Shown here one piece after another: positions 43,582-53,113 of a DNA stretch of 64,000 bases (the stretch's first letter is position 1; each line of letters begins with the position of its first letter). The position numbers were made by a program, and so were the translations under genes. The DNA comes from Halomonas sp. PR-M31 (GTDB taxonomy: Bacteria > Pseudomonadota > Gammaproteobacteria > Pseudomonadales > Halomonadaceae). A model generated the notes under the pieces. The model was not told the origin of the DNA and ran no database searches. It saw nothing but the letters and a program-made list of their open reading frames with translations. The stretch lies in the NCBI RefSeq assembly GCF_001039575.1, contig NZ_JIBT01000001.1:1-64000 (forward strand), in the 5' to 3' direction.

Positions 43582-44316
43582 ATGCACCCAGCCAGACGAC
43601 CCAGCGGACGCCAGCCCGACCAGACCCGCCATATCACCCTGACCCGAGAATACACCCGTCATGCGGAGGGCTCGGTACTGGTCGCCTTCGGCGATACCAA
43701 GGTGTTGTGCAATGCCAGCGTCGAGGCCGGCGTACCGCGCTGGCTGCGCGGCAAAGGCCAGGGCTGGATCACCGCGGAATATGGCATGCTGCCCCGGGCC
43801 ACTCATACCCGAGGTGGACGGGAGGCGAGTAGCGGCAAGCAGGGCGGTCGCACTCTGGAGATTCAGCGTCTGATCGGGCGCAGCCTGCGGGCGGCGGTCA
43901 ATCTCAAAAAGCTCGGCGAATACACCATCACCGTGGATTGCGACGTGATCCAGGCCGACGGCGGCACCCGCACCGCCTCGATCACCGGCGGCTGCGTGGC
44001 ACTGATCGATGCCATCCGCTATTTGCAGCGGGAAAAGCTGATCAAGGGCGACCCGTTCAAGGAGCTGGTCAGCTCGGTCTCGGTAGGCATGTTCCGCGGC
44101 ACGCCGGTGGTGGATCTGGATTATCCGGAGGATAGCGGCGCCGAGACGGACATGAACGTGGTGATGACGGAAAGCGGCGGGCTGATCGAGGTACAAGGTA
44201 CCGCGGAAACGACGGCGTTTTCGCGTAAGGAGCTCGATGCCATGCTTGATCTAGCGGAGAAGGCCGGTAGTGAGCTGTTCGAGCATCAGCGTGAGGCGCT
44301 GGGGCTGCGCAGCTGA
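43582..44316 (+). CDS. rph: Rph, ribonuclease PH
   Basis: A 244-residue phosphorolytic 3'-5' exoribonuclease that trims tRNA 3' ends. Family sequence is strongly kept: the N-terminal [20 protein letters not shown], the substrate-binding region [30 protein letters not shown] with the phosphate-binding Arg, and the catalytic [20 protein letters not shown] (about 117-136). The start at 43582 has GAGGA; the longer frame from 43543 lacks one. It is full length, unlike the frameshifted rph of E. coli K-12. A strong terminator follows. Confidence 0.96.
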   Translation: MHPARRPSGRQPDQTRHITLTREYTRHAEGSVLVAFGDTKVLCNASVEAGVPRWLRGKGQGWITAEYGMLPRATHTRGGREASSGKQGGRTLEIQRLIGRSLRAAVNLKKLGEYTITVDCDVIQADGGTRTASITGGCVALIDAIRYLQREKLIKGDPFKELVSSVSVGMFRGTPVVDLDYPEDSGAETDMNVVMTESGGLIEVQGTAETTAFSRKELDAMLDLAEKAGSELFEHQREALGLRS

Positions 44317-44338
44317 TTTTTAATGAGCGGGTAACAAG

Positions 44339-44374
44339 CAAAGAGGGCGCCAGGGAAATCTGGCGCCCTCTTTG
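44339..44374. terminator. Bidirectional terminator between rph and the DASS transporter gene
   Basis: A 15-bp perfect stem (44339-44353 with 44360-44374) around a 6-base loop has A residues on one side and T residues on the other, so it can end transcription from both convergent genes. Confidence 0.88.
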
Positions 44375-44403
44375 TTCATGGGACAGTCAGTAAAATCTAT
44401 CGC

Positions 44404-45878
44404 TCACCAATAGCCCAACAGCTTCCACCACAGGCCACCGACTACGGTCCAGACGACGATGTTGACCACGCTCATGACAAAGCCTGCGCGCCACCACTCT
44501 GCCAGGGTCACGTAGTTGGAGCCATAGACGACCGGCGAGGTGCCTGTGGCATAGTGAGTCAGAGTCATCATGATGGAAGACGCCGCTGCCAGCAGCAGTA
44601 CGAAGAACATGGGCGGCGCGCCCAGGCTTAAGCCCACGACGAGAAAGGCCCCCATCATGGCGGTAATGTGGGCGGTGGTGCTGGCAAAGAAGTAGTGACT
44701 GTAGAGAAACACCAGTATCAAGAGACCGCTGGCAATAGGCCAGCCCATATTGGCGCTACTCAGCCAAGTTTGAATGGTGCCAGAGAACCAGTCGATGACG
44801 CCAAGCTCGTTGAGTTGGGTGGCCATCATTACCAAGGCGCCGAACCATACCAGCGTATCCCAGGCGGTCTTTTCAGCGAGAATGTCCTGCCAGGTCAGCA
44901 CGCCTGTCACCAGCAGTATCGACAAGCCTATGAAAGCAGTGGTGGTGGAGTTGATGCTCAAGTCCATGTAGCTACCGGCCAGGAGATTGGGAACGTCTGC
45001 CCAGAGCAGCAGCAGTATCACAAACACCAGCAACATGATTTTCTCGTCCCGGCCCAGCCGACCGAGCTTTTTCAGGTTTTCCTGAGCAAAGCGCTTTGCG
45101 TCCGGCGTGTGTTTTATTTCCGGGGTATGCAGCCAATACAACACCAGGGGCATCAGCAAGATGGCCACGAGGCCAGGCAGCAGCATCGCCAGGGCCCAGG
45201 TTGTCCAGCTCAGGGTAATGGCGCTGTCCGTGGCGTCAGCGATCAGTTTGACCGTCAGCGGATTAGGCGCCGTTGCGGTGATGAACATGGCAGAGGTAAT
45301 GGGGTTGCTATGATAATTTACCAGGCCAGGTACTTGCCGATCTTTTCCGTGGTGTTCTGCTCCGGGGTGGAGTCAAAGCTTTGGGCAATGGACAGCATGA
45401 TAGGATGCATGATGCCACCGCCCCGGGCGGTATTGCTTGGTGTCACTGGCGCCAGGGTAAGCTCGGATAGGGCGAGGCTGTAGCCGATGCCTATCGAGCG
45501 TTTGCCGAAGGCGGCAATGAAGTAATAACTGATGCGCGCCCCGAGCCCGGTCTTGATCAGCCCCCGGGCAATCATGATGGCAATGGCAATCAGCCAGATC
45601 AGGGGGCTAGAGAAGCTGCCGAGGGCATCCTTGATGGCGGTGCCAGGGTCGTCGCTGGTCACGCCGGTCACCGCGACCAGGGTGATGGCCAGGATGGAAA
45701 TCGCCCCTATGGGCATGGCCTTGCCGATGATGGCAGCGATGGTACCGATGAAAATGGCCAGCATGAGCCAGCCTTGATTGGTCACTTCGTCAGGCTGAGG
45801 AAGAAACCAGACCACAAGCGCAAGCGCGATGGCCACGAGCATGGGAACAAGACGAAAACCCAGTGAGGTAGAGGGCAT
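44404..45878 (-). pseudogene. DASS-family (SLC13/CitT-like) anion:Na+ symporter, frameshifted
   Basis: An inner-membrane transporter of about 490 residues for di- or tricarboxylates or sulfate, split in two frames. The first part (45878 to 45318) contains FSSPLIWLIAIAIMIARGLIKTGLGARI and LAPVTPSNTARGGGI, a signature of the family with its SNT motif, and ends GKYLAW-stop. The second part resumes as HSNPITSAMFITATAPNPL and has the second-repeat motif THYATGTSPVVYGSNYV. Adding one G on the coding strand at 45321 (TGGTAA to TGGGTAA) restores GKYLAWVNYHSNPITS. Everything else is intact, so this is a recent shift or an error. It converges on rph. Confidence 0.82.
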
Positions 45879-46063
45879 ATAGGGACTCTTTATGAGATGG
45901 CGATATGCGATTGGCGTTTTAAAGCGATAAAAAGGCGATAACTTATTGATACATCTATTTTATGAAATATAGATCAATTTGTTCGCCATCATAGTAATAG
46001 TCAGGGTATGTGGCATGATTTGCATCAATAGTCGTTCAATTGCTTTGCAAGCTTATGACGAAA

Positions 46064-46087
46064 GACGCCGACCCTAAAGTCGGCGTC
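46064..46087 (-). terminator. Hairpin after crc
   Basis: A 9-bp perfect stem (46064-46072 with 46079-46087) and a 6-base loop lie 28 bases after the crc stop on the minus strand, followed by CTTTCG. The T-tract is weak. Confidence 0.6.
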
Positions 46088-46114
46088 CTGCTGAAGAGCG
46101 ACGAAAAATCGCAG

Positions 46115-46882
46115 TCAAAGTTCGAGATCGTACTCGATGATCAGGGGCGCGAACTCGGAGAAAGTCGCGTCATAATCGATCCAGGCATCCACTACATGCT
46201 GGCGAAAATTGGGTCCGACGATCTGGTAATCGATGCGCCAGCCCTCTTGACGCCCTCGCGGCACCTCCTGATCGAGTTTGGGCCACCAGGTGTATTCACC
46301 GGCGTCGCGATTGATCTCCCGGAACGTATCGATGAAACCGGTAGGACCAAACACCTGATCCATCCAGGCGCGCTCTTCCGGCTTGAAGCCTGGCGTGGTC
46401 TGGTTGTCCGCCCAGTTGGCCAGATCGAGGGTCTTGTGGGCAATATGCCAGGTACCACAGATGATGTACTCGCGACGCTTGCGTGCCATCTTGCCCAGGT
46501 AATCCTGATACTGAGCCATGAACGTCTGCTTGGCGGCGTAGTCGCTGCCATCCGGCATCAAAAAGCTTGCGATGCTGAAGCGGTCGTAGTCGGCTTGAAG
46601 AAAGCGCGCCTCGACGTCGCACTGCTCGAAGCCCAGACCGTACATGATGGCCTTGGGAATCTTGCGGCAGTATAGGCCGACGCCAGAGAAGCCATCCTGC
46701 TCTGCATCCAGGAAGTAGCCTTCGTAGCCGGAGGGGTAGAGAATGCTGTCATCGAGCTCGAAGCTCTTGGCCTTCAGGTTCTGTACACATACGACGTCGG
46801 CATCCTGCTCGTCTAGCCAGTCGAGGAAACCTCGCTCGACCGCTTCGCGAATTCCATTGACGTTGATGCTGGCGATTTTCAT
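46115..46882 (-). CDS. crc: Crc-like catabolite repression control protein (catalytically dead exonuclease III fold)
   Basis: A 255-residue protein of the exonuclease III/AP-endonuclease fold. Its gene diverges from pyrE, as crc does in Pseudomonas, and blocks such as [43 protein letters not shown] and [11 protein letters not shown] follow Crc. Catalytic residues of exonuclease III are replaced: the metal-binding Glu by Asn35 (CVQN), the GDxN pair by Thr144 and His146 (GTWH), and the final Asp-His by Glu243-Phe244. Pseudomonas Crc likewise lacks nuclease activity and works with Hfq in translational repression during carbon catabolite control. Whether it does so here is inferred. GGGA lies before the ATG. 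Confidence 0.82.
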   Translation of the reverse strand: MKIASINVNGIREAVERGFLDWLDEQDADVVCVQNLKAKSFELDDSILYPSGYEGYFLDAEQDGFSGVGLYCRKIPKAIMYGLGFEQCDVEARFLQADYDRFSIASFLMPDGSDYAAKQTFMAQYQDYLGKMARKRREYIICGTWHIAHKTLDLANWADNQTTPGFKPEERAWMDQVFGPTGFIDTFREINRDAGEYTWWPKLDQEVPRGRQEGWRIDYQIVGPNFRQHVVDAWIDYDATFSEFAPLIIEYDLEL

Positions 46883-46986
46883 ACGTAGTCCCTTTTCCGT
46901 CGCGCGTGTATCATACCCGAGCTTTAGACGTTTGGGTAAATAGCGCTAAATCAATCTTCGTAACAGGAAAGCTCGTGAGCGGTCAT

Positions 46987-47652
46987 ATGCAAGCGTATCA
47001 ACGAGAGTTCATTGCCTTTGCCATCGCCCAGGGCGCACTCAAATTCGGTGAGTTCACCCTCAAGTCCGGTCGTGTCAGTCCTTACTTCTTCAATGCAGGC
47101 CTTTTCCGCACCGGCGCAGCCCTGGCGCGGTTAGGGCGCTTTTATGCCCAGGCGATCATGGATAGTGACCTCGAGGCGGATATATTGTTCGGCCCCGCCT
47201 ACAAGGGTATTTCCCTGGCGTCCACCACCGCCATTGCCTTGGCGGATCAACACGATCGCGATCTGCCCTTCGCCTTCAACCGTAAGGAAGCCAAGGATCA
47301 CGGCGAAGGCGGCAACATCATCGGCGCCGAGCTCAAGGGGCGTGTTCTGATCATAGACGATGTGATCACTGCCGGAACGGCTATTGGCGAAGTCATGCAG
47401 TTGATTGACGCCGCTGGCGCAAAGGCTGCTGGCGTCGTCATTGCGCTGGATCGTCAGGAGCGTGGCCCGGGCAATGAACCGCACAGTGCCATCCAAAATG
47501 TTGAGGCACGTTATGATATGCTAGTTAACAGTATCGTCAATCTCGATCAGGTACTGGAATATCTCGAAGAGCATGCCGGTGACGTACTTGCCGGACATGC
47601 CGATGCGATTCGCGTTTATCGTCGCGAGTATGGTGTTACGCAAGTTGACTGA
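46987..47652 (+). CDS. pyrE: PyrE, orotate phosphoribosyltransferase
   Basis: A 221-residue enzyme that joins orotate to PRPP in pyrimidine synthesis. It begins [29 protein letters not shown], nearly as in Pseudomonas. Other features are [19 protein letters not shown] (orotate site), [13 protein letters not shown] (catalytic loop) and the PRPP motif [13 protein letters not shown] (about 120-132). A GTG at 46975, in frame and closer to AGGAAA, is a possible alternative start that adds four residues; the family N-terminus favours the ATG. It diverges from crc. Confidence 0.95.
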   Translation: MQAYQREFIAFAIAQGALKFGEFTLKSGRVSPYFFNAGLFRTGAALARLGRFYAQAIMDSDLEADILFGPAYKGISLASTTAIALADQHDRDLPFAFNRKEAKDHGEGGNIIGAELKGRVLIIDDVITAGTAIGEVMQLIDAAGAKAAGVVIALDRQERGPGNEPHSAIQNVEARYDMLVNSIVNLDQVLEYLEEHAGDVLAGHADAIRVYRREYGVTQVD

Positions 47653-47724
47653 AGGATCAGCAACGTCGTTTCCTGCCCCAGATGATCTGGGCACCCTGTT
47701 ACCCAATCGTGAGAGGAACTTTCC

Positions 47725-48279
47725 ATGTTCAAACCATTTGCTTGTGCAATCGCCTCAAGCGCTGTCCTGCTGGCCAGTCAGTCGGCCTCGGCAGTCAGTC
47801 TCTCAGCCAACGTCAACGACAATGCTTTCGGGATTGAAGCAAGTCAGACGATTCTGCCGACGGTTCGCGCCGGGGTCGGCTATTTCACCTCCGACGACAG
47901 CGGTCATCATCTTGATGCCTACAGCGCGTCGTTGATGTTCACGCCGTATCTGCCGATGGTGGATCTCTCCGTAGGCGCTCGCTATCAGTACCAGGATTCC
48001 TACTACGGCGACGGTGGCGGACTAGGACTGGGCGGATCGGCTTTCGTGCCTACGCCGATCCCGTTGACCTCGGTAGGCGCCTACGGCTTCTATACGCCAA
48101 AGGTGTTCAGCCACGGTGACATCGACAAGACCTATGAATATGGCGCCCAGGCCCGAGTCGAACTTTTCGCCCAGACCTATGCCTACGGCGGCTATCGCTA
48201 CTATCGCACCGACTTTGATGATACCGGTGAAAAGACGCTGGACAGTGGCCCGGTGCTTGGCATTAGCGTTGGCTTCTGA
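47725..48279 (+). CDS. YfaZ-family outer-membrane protein
   Basis: A 184-residue exported protein. A Sec signal peptide (about 1-23, ending QSASA) is followed by alternating strands rich in Tyr and Gly, such as VRAGVGYFTSDD, VDLSVGARYQYQ and YAYGGYRYYRTDF, and a C-terminal Phe (GISVGF). This suits a small outer-membrane beta-barrel; the pattern fits the YfaZ family of unknown function. GAGAGGA lies 8 bases before the ATG. A terminator follows at 48310, so it is probably a single-gene unit. Confidence 0.78.
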   Translation: MFKPFACAIASSAVLLASQSASAVSLSANVNDNAFGIEASQTILPTVRAGVGYFTSDDSGHHLDAYSASLMFTPYLPMVDLSVGARYQYQDSYYGDGGGLGLGGSAFVPTPIPLTSVGAYGFYTPKVFSHGDIDKTYEYGAQARVELFAQTYAYGGYRYYRTDFDDTGEKTLDSGPVLGISVGF

Positions 48280-48309
48280 TTTGCTTTTGTATCCACATCT
48301 TGTTCACTT

Positions 48310-48337
48310 ACCGGCGCTCTGAAGAGCGCCGGTTTCA
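48310..48337 (+). terminator. Terminator after the YfaZ-type gene
   Basis: A 10-bp perfect GC-rich stem (48310-48319 with 48324-48333) with a 4-base loop is followed by TTTCAT, 30 bases after the stop codon and just before trmL. Confidence 0.75.
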
Positions 48338-48349
48338 TCTGGCATCCTG

Positions 48350-48823
48350 ATGCTCGATATCGTACTTTTTGAACCTGAAATCCCGCCCAACACCGGAAAT
48401 TTGATACGCCTGTGCGCCAATACCGGCTTTCGCCTGCATCTGATCGAACCGCTGGGTTTCGCCCTTGATGACAAGCGTCTGCGTCGGGCCGGGCTCGACT
48501 ATCACGAGTGGACGCGGGTTCGGGTGCACGAAAACTGGTTGGCCTTCCTTGAAGATATCGCCCCGATGCGAGTCTTCGCCGTGTCTACTCGCGGACGCAC
48601 CGGTTATCATGAGCCAGCCTATCGTCCCGGCGATGCGCTAGTATTCGGTCCCGAGACCCGCGGCCTGCCTCAGGACATGCTCGACGGCCTGCCGCCGGAG
48701 CAACGTCTGCGGATTCCCATGCTGCCGGATAGCCGTAGCCTGAATCTGTCCAATGCCTGTGCGGTAATCGTGTTCGAGGCCTGGCGCCAGCTGGGGTTCA
48801 TCGGCGCGATCGACCCTGAGTAA
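48350..48823 (+). CDS. trmL: TrmL, tRNA (cytidine/uridine-34-2'-O)-methyltransferase
   Basis: A 157-residue SPOUT methyltransferase that methylates the wobble ribose of certain tRNA-Leu species. Family motifs: [20 protein letters not shown] (about 7-26), [21 protein letters not shown] (about 31-51), the AdoMet knot [11 protein letters not shown] (about 97-107) and [22 protein letters not shown] (about 122-143). Length equals E. coli TrmL (157). rep begins 4 bases after the stop, so the two are likely cotranscribed. Confidence 0.95.
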   Translation: MLDIVLFEPEIPPNTGNLIRLCANTGFRLHLIEPLGFALDDKRLRRAGLDYHEWTRVRVHENWLAFLEDIAPMRVFAVSTRGRTGYHEPAYRPGDALVFGPETRGLPQDMLDGLPPEQRLRIPMLPDSRSLNLSNACAVIVFEAWRQLGFIGAIDPE

Positions 48824-48827
48824 TATC

Positions 48828-50858
48828 ATGTCCATCAAGCAACGCCTTGCCAAGCTCAATCCGCGCCAGCAGGAAGCCGTGCGCTATATCGATGGTCCCT
48901 GCCTGGTACTAGCCGGCGCCGGTTCCGGCAAGACCAGCGTGATTACCAGCAAGATCGCCTATCTGGTCCAGGAGTGCGGCATGAGCGCGCGTAAGATCGC
49001 CGCAGTGACCTTCACCAACAAGGCCGCCCGGGAAATGAAGGAACGGGTGGGGCAGCTGCTTCAGGGCCGTGAAGGCCATGGTTTGACGGTCTCGACCTTC
49101 CACACCTTGGGGCTGAATATCATCCGAGCCGAACTCAAGACCCTGGGCTACAAGCCCGGTTTCTCGTTGTTCGACCCGGAGGACGCCAAGGCGCTGCTGC
49201 GCGACTTGATGAACAAGGATGCCCAGGTCGATGCGGACCAGATCAACCGGGTGCAGAGCCAGATTTCGACCTGGAAGAACGATCTGGTGCTGCCGGGTCA
49301 GGCGCTGTCTCACGCGGCAGATGAAGATGAGCAGTACGCAGCGCGGCTTTATGAGGCCTACAACCGTCATCTGAAAGCCTATAACGCCGTCGATTTCGAC
49401 GATCTGATCCTGCTGCCAGTAGCGCTGCTGCAGAGTGACCCGGAAGCATTGGTGCGTTGGCAACGCAAGATTCACTACATGCTGGTAGACGAGTACCAGG
49501 ACACCAACGTCAGCCAGTATCTACTGGTCAAACTCTTGATGCAGGAGCGGGCCACCTTCACCGTGGTCGGTGACGACGATCAGTCGATCTATGCCTGGCG
49601 CGGGGCGCGTCCGGAAAATCTTGTCACTCTGGGCGAAGACTTCCCGCGCCTGCGGGTCATCAAGCTGGAGCAGAACTACCGCTCCACCGGGGTGATCCTG
49701 CGTGCCGCCAATACCCTGATTGCCAACAATCCCCACGTCTACGAAAAGACCCTGTGGTCGGACATGGGGCCGGGGGATCCGATTCGCATCGTCGTCAATC
49801 GTCACGAAGAGGCGGAAGCTGAACGGGTGGCCAGCGAGATTCTCACGCGACGCATCAAGGAATCCGCCGAATGGCGCGATTTCGCGGTGCTTTATCGGGG
49901 CAACTTTCAGGCCCGGCTGCTCGAACTCAAGCTGCAGCACTACCAGATTCCCTACAAGCTTTCCGGGGGCACCTCGTTTTTCTCCCGCAACGAGATCAAG
50001 GATGCCATGGCCTATCTGCGCTTGCTGATCAATCCGGGTGATGACAACGCTTTCCTGCGTATCGTCAACGTGCCGCGCCGGGAGATTGGCCCCGGCACCC
50101 TGGAGAAGCTCGCTAACTATGCTACCGAGCGAGACGGCTCGCTGTTTGCCGCCTGCCACGAGCTAGGACTGGAGCAGGTTCTATCGACCCGGGCAGTGGA
50201 GCGGCTGGGGCGTTTCGTGCATTTCATCGACGGCGTGCGCAAGCGCATGGACCAAGGGGATGCCATCGCCGCGATTCGCGAAATGGTGCGCGACATGGAC
50301 TACGAGTCCTGGCTGTATCAAAACGCCAGCGCGCCCACCATCGCCGAGCGGCGCATGGCCAACGTCTGGATTCTGATCGACCAGCTCGAGAAGTCCATGG
50401 AGCGCGAGGAAGGTGAGGAGACCGACGACGTCGAATCGGCGATCTCGCGGCTGGTACTGCGCGACATTCTCGAGCAGCAGGCGGAAGAGGACGACTCCGA
50501 TCGGGTGCAGCTACTGACCATGCACGCCTCCAAAGGCCTGGAGTTTCCCCACGTCTATCTCATGGGGCTGGAAGAGGATCTACTGCCGCACCGCAATTCC
50601 ATCGAGGCCGGTACGGTGGAAGAGGAGCGCCGCTTGGCCTATGTGGGCATTACTCGTGCCCGGCGTACTCTGACACTGACCCTAGCGAGACAGCGCAAGG
50701 CCTATGGTGAACTGATGGATTGCACGCCGAGTCGCTTTCTCGATGAGCTACCGGCGGAGGATCTAGAATGGGAAGGGCGTGCGGATAAGGAAAATCCGGA
50801 CAAGAAGCAGGCTCGGGGTAAGGACGCCATCGCCGGATTGCGTTCCCTGCTGGGATAG
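48828..50858 (+). CDS. rep: Rep, SF1A DNA helicase
   Basis: A 676-residue helicase that clears proteins ahead of the replication fork with the replicative helicase (E. coli Rep 673). It starts KLNPRQQEAVRYIDGPCLVLAGAGSGKT, close to Rep rather than UvrD. Further motifs: TFTNKAAREMKERV, VDEYQDTN, VVGDDDQSIYAWRGARPENL, LEQNYRST, TMHASKGLEFPHVYL and YVGITRARRTL. It ends QARGKDAIAGLRSLLG, in line with the Rep C-terminus. It lies 4 bases after trmL. Together with uvrD at 6.4 kb this gives both standard SF1A helicases. Confidence 0.95.
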   Translation: MSIKQRLAKLNPRQQEAVRYIDGPCLVLAGAGSGKTSVITSKIAYLVQECGMSARKIAAVTFTNKAAREMKERVGQLLQGREGHGLTVSTFHTLGLNIIRAELKTLGYKPGFSLFDPEDAKALLRDLMNKDAQVDADQINRVQSQISTWKNDLVLPGQALSHAADEDEQYAARLYEAYNRHLKAYNAVDFDDLILLPVALLQSDPEALVRWQRKIHYMLVDEYQDTNVSQYLLVKLLMQERATFTVVGDDDQSIYAWRGARPENLVTLGEDFPRLRVIKLEQNYRSTGVILRAANTLIANNPHVYEKTLWSDMGPGDPIRIVVNRHEEAEAERVASEILTRRIKESAEWRDFAVLYRGNFQARLLELKLQHYQIPYKLSGGTSFFSRNEIKDAMAYLRLLINPGDDNAFLRIVNVPRREIGPGTLEKLANYATERDGSLFAACHELGLEQVLSTRAVERLGRFVHFIDGVRKRMDQGDAIAAIREMVRDMDYESWLYQNASAPTIAERRMANVWILIDQLEKSMEREEGEETDDVESAISRLVLRDILEQQAEEDDSDRVQLLTMHASKGLEFPHVYLMGLEEDLLPHRNSIEAGTVEEERRLAYVGITRARRTLTLTLARQRKAYGELMDCTPSRFLDELPAEDLEWEGRADKENPDKKQARGKDAIAGLRSLLG

Positions 50859-50880
50859 CCAGTCGGGTACCACATAAACC

Positions 50881-50903
50881 TTGGGCGCCATTTTTGCGCC
50901 CAA
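50881..50903. other. Hairpin between rep and the dihaem cytochrome gene
   Basis: An 8-bp perfect stem (50881-50888 with 50896-50903) with a 7-base T-rich loop lies between two convergent genes. No T-run follows it, so its use as a terminator is uncertain. Confidence 0.4.
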
Positions 50904-50935
50904 AGCGTGTTGCAAACATCAAGCGCATTGCCGGA

Positions 50936-51832
50936 TTACGGCGTCTGCTGGCTGTAGTACTCGGCGATATCGACGATGTCCTCGTCGGAAAGTCCTGACG
51001 CCATCGGCGTCATGACCGAAGACATTCCACCCTCACGCTCGCCGGCACGATAGGCTTTCAAAGCATTTTCCATGTATGTCGCATTTTGCCCGGCAAGGTT
51101 GGGGTACATGGGTGTAGTCCCCTTGCCGTCCTGTCCGTGACAGGTCGAGCAGACGGCGATCTTACTGGCGCCGGGTAAATCAGAGCCGCTTGCACCGCCG
51201 GCGGCTGCTACCTCGGTGGCACCGCCTTGCTCGCCATCCGCGCTGGCGTCGTCACCGGCGTTATTTTGCGCCATACTTTGTTGAGACGGCTGCTGACCTT
51301 CTTCTGCGCCTGTATCGCTATCGGCACTGGCCGCTTGTTCGCCGCCCTCATCGGTGGCAGCTGCACCACCACCCTCCTGGGCGGGAACCTCCATGACCGG
51401 CTCGACCATGTAAGCGGTGGCGGAATACATTTCGTCATCGGAAAGATTGGGGTTGCCGCCTCGGGCCGGCATGGCGTTGAAGCCTTCGGTCGAGTGGGTG
51501 AGCAAGGTGTCAAAACCCTTGGAAACACGATCTGCCCAATCGGCGTCTTCACCGCGAATCGGCGCGCCAGCGGCGCCGGTATCGTGACAGGCCATGCACA
51601 CGCTGTTGTATATCTCCTCGCCGGACTTGCCACCGCCGCCGCTATCAGCAACGGCTGCCGCCGGCGCCGCACCAGCGCCGCCGCAGTCATCACCCTGCAA
51701 GCATAGCTCACCTACCGGCTTTAGCCGCTCTGCGATGGCTTCCTTGGACATGTTGTCATCCTGGGCTGAAGCCACACCGGCAGCCAAGCCGAGAATGGCC
51801 AAAGTCCCCATGATCGTTTTTTTGAATTCCAC
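50936..51832 (-). CDS. Dihaem cytochrome c with a low-complexity linker
   Basis: A 298-residue exported cytochrome. A signal peptide ends near VASAQDD. The first domain resembles cytochrome c5 (haem site CMACH, then DTGAAGAPIRGED and MPARGGNPNLSDDEM with the Met ligand); the second is a class I domain (CSTCHGQDGKGT, then MSSVMTPMASGLSDEDI). Between them is an Ala/Gly/Glu/Gln-rich stretch of about 70 residues with no predicted fold. Such proteins carry electrons in the periplasm to terminal oxidases. I choose the GTG at 51832 because GAGAGG lies 8 bases before it; the GTG at 51841 overlaps that site. Confidence 0.82.
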   Translation of the reverse strand: MEFKKTIMGTLAILGLAAGVASAQDDNMSKEAIAERLKPVGELCLQGDDCGGAGAAPAAAVADSGGGGKSGEEIYNSVCMACHDTGAAGAPIRGEDADWADRVSKGFDTLLTHSTEGFNAMPARGGNPNLSDDEMYSATAYMVEPVMEVPAQEGGGAAATDEGGEQAASADSDTGAEEGQQPSQQSMAQNNAGDDASADGEQGGATEVAAAGGASGSDLPGASKIAVCSTCHGQDGKGTTPMYPNLAGQNATYMENALKAYRAGEREGGMSSVMTPMASGLSDEDIVDIAEYYSQQTP

Positions 51833-52041
51833 CCTTACCACCTCTCACGGTCTTGTCAGTAAATCGGCTCGGCACCAAGGCCGTCAGTATAGCGGTAACC
51901 GAAGGGGCAGGAAAATTCACCATACCGCGCCGTGGTCAATAGAACGCTACATCATACCCGGTAAGTGCCCGTCTCGGCTGGACAGCAAGCAGGTGGGCGG
52001 GTAGGATACTGCGCGTTGGCTGCGCGCTCATGTCGCAGTTT

Positions 52042-52118
52042 CCGCCCTTAGCTCAGCTGGATAGAGCGTTGCCCTCCGGAGGCAAAGGTCATAGGTTCGA
52101 ATCCTATAGGGCGGGCCA
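52042..52118 (+). tRNA. tRNA-Arg (anticodon CCG)
   Basis: A 77-base cloverleaf with CCA encoded. Acceptor stem CCGCCCT pairs with AGGGCGG before discriminator G and CCA. The D-arm region is GCTCAGCTGGATAGAGC, the anticodon stem TTGCC/GGCAA encloses CTCCGGA with anticodon CCG, and the T-arm is ATAGG-TTCGAAT-CCTAT. It reads CGG arginine codons. Sequence is very close to E. coli tRNA-Arg(CCG). A terminator follows 13 bases downstream. Confidence 0.97.
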
Positions 52119-52130
52119 AAAAGAATAGTA

Positions 52131-52168
52131 AAAACCGCCGCTTACGGGTCATGCCGCGCGGCGGTTTT
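52131..52168 (+). terminator. Terminator after tRNA-Arg
   Basis: An 11-bp stem (52131-52141 with 52158-52168) that starts with AAAA and ends with TTTT can terminate the tRNA transcript. Confidence 0.85.
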
Positions 52169-52205
52169 TGGTTGGATATTATTCTAGGTGACACTTGGGG
52201 TTTCT

Positions 52206-52349
52206 TCATCTCCGATTGGGGTCGTTATTAGGCCCCTTGTTGCGGTTCTGGTACTTGTTCCAGGTTTGCCTTGCATAATGCTTCGCTTTTTCCCGGTTTG
52301 CGGGTTTTCTGAGCCAGTTGGCCACTGCCGCAAAGATATAGCGTCTCAT
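52206..52349 (-). CDS. Small basic protein of 47 residues
   Basis: A 47-codon frame on the minus strand. CGGAGA lies 7 bases before the ATG at 52349. The product starts MRRYIFAAVANWLRKPANRE and ends with a polar, Asn/Arg-rich tail. It has 14 Lys or Arg residues, one weakly hydrophobic N-terminal stretch, and no cysteine. I recognise no family. The good ribosome site and biased amino-acid use support a real gene; comparison with relatives would settle it. It points toward tRNA-Arg, whose terminator ends 37 bases beyond its stop. The stretch from 52350 to 52564 holds nothing else I can name. Confidence 0.6.
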   Translation of the reverse strand: MRRYIFAAVANWLRKPANREKAKHYARQTWNKYQNRNKGPNNDPNRR

Positions 52350-52564
52350 GAGCATTTCTCCGTCGATGTTCGATCGTCACCTCTCACTATGTGGGTAACA
52401 TCATCCATTGAGTCAAGGGTTCGTTGTCGTTGAAAGTAAAAATAATAGCGAAGGGGTCAACACGGCCTGGTGTGCTGTAGCCATGGCAGCAGTGCTTGAA
52501 GGTTCGAAGGACCACCACCAAGGTTTGAACGACACTAGACGACGCTTATGTCGATTGAGACTCT

Positions 52565-53113
52565 TCAGGCCGATAGTTTGCCGACCCACTCAATATAAGC
52601 GTCCATACGCTTTTGTAACCTCTTTTGGGTCGCCTCGTCCGTAAGCTTGCCGGCCTCATCGAACTTATCCTGGGCGGTGGGCACAAGAAAATCCGGGCCG
52701 GCAAATACCGGCGCCAATACACCGGCTAGAATATCGCGCAGATGTACCTGAGCCCGAGCGCCGCCAGTGGGGCTCATCGAGGCGCTTAGAATGAGAGTCG
52801 GCTTGTCCTTGAGTACCGAGTTGAAGGCGGGTCGGGAGGCCCAGTCGATGGCATTCTTCAGTACGCCGGGCAGGCTGTAGTTGTACTCCGGCGTCGCGAT
52901 GACGATGCCATCTGCGCTTTCGATGTCATCTTTCAGGTGCTGTACCGCAGTGGGTTTTTCTTCTCCGTCCTGATCGCCGTGATAGTGCGGCACCGTGCCG
53001 ATATCGAAGGTGCCGAAAAGTGCGCTGTCGCCGATGGCCTCTCGGGCTGCCTCGAGCAGATAGGTGTTGTAGGAGTCTTTTCTCAAGCTGCCGCTAATGC
53101 CCAGTATTTTCAT
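52565..53113 (-). CDS. NADPH-dependent FMN reductase (ChrR/YieF-like)
   Basis: A 182-residue flavodoxin-like quinone/chromate-reductase-type protein. The FMN phosphate loop is GISGSLRKDSYNTYLLEAA (about 5-23), and ATPEYNYSLPGVLKNAIDWASR (about 75-96) is the family signature. SASMSPTGGARAQVHLR follows. Family members reduce quinones, azo dyes or chromate with NAD(P)H and protect against oxidative stress. The ATG at 53113 is preferred to the longer frame from 53167, which lacks a ribosome site. It stands alone next to a YbjQ-family gene on the same strand. Confidence 0.88.
   Translation of the reverse strand: MKILGISGSLRKDSYNTYLLEAAREAIGDSALFGTFDIGTVPHYHGDQDGEEKPTAVQHLKDDIESADGIVIATPEYNYSLPGVLKNAIDWASRPAFNSVLKDKPTLILSASMSPTGGARAQVHLRDILAGVLAPVFAGPDFLVPTAQDKFDEAGKLTDEATQKRLQKRMDAYIEWVGKLSA

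Noticed and set aside
47641-47700. Possible terminator after pyrE
   Set aside because: The inverted repeat has a bulge, almost no loop and no T-run.
52042-52118. tRNA-Arg as an attachment site for a genomic island
   Set aside because: No integrase gene and no repeated tRNA 3' end are visible nearby.
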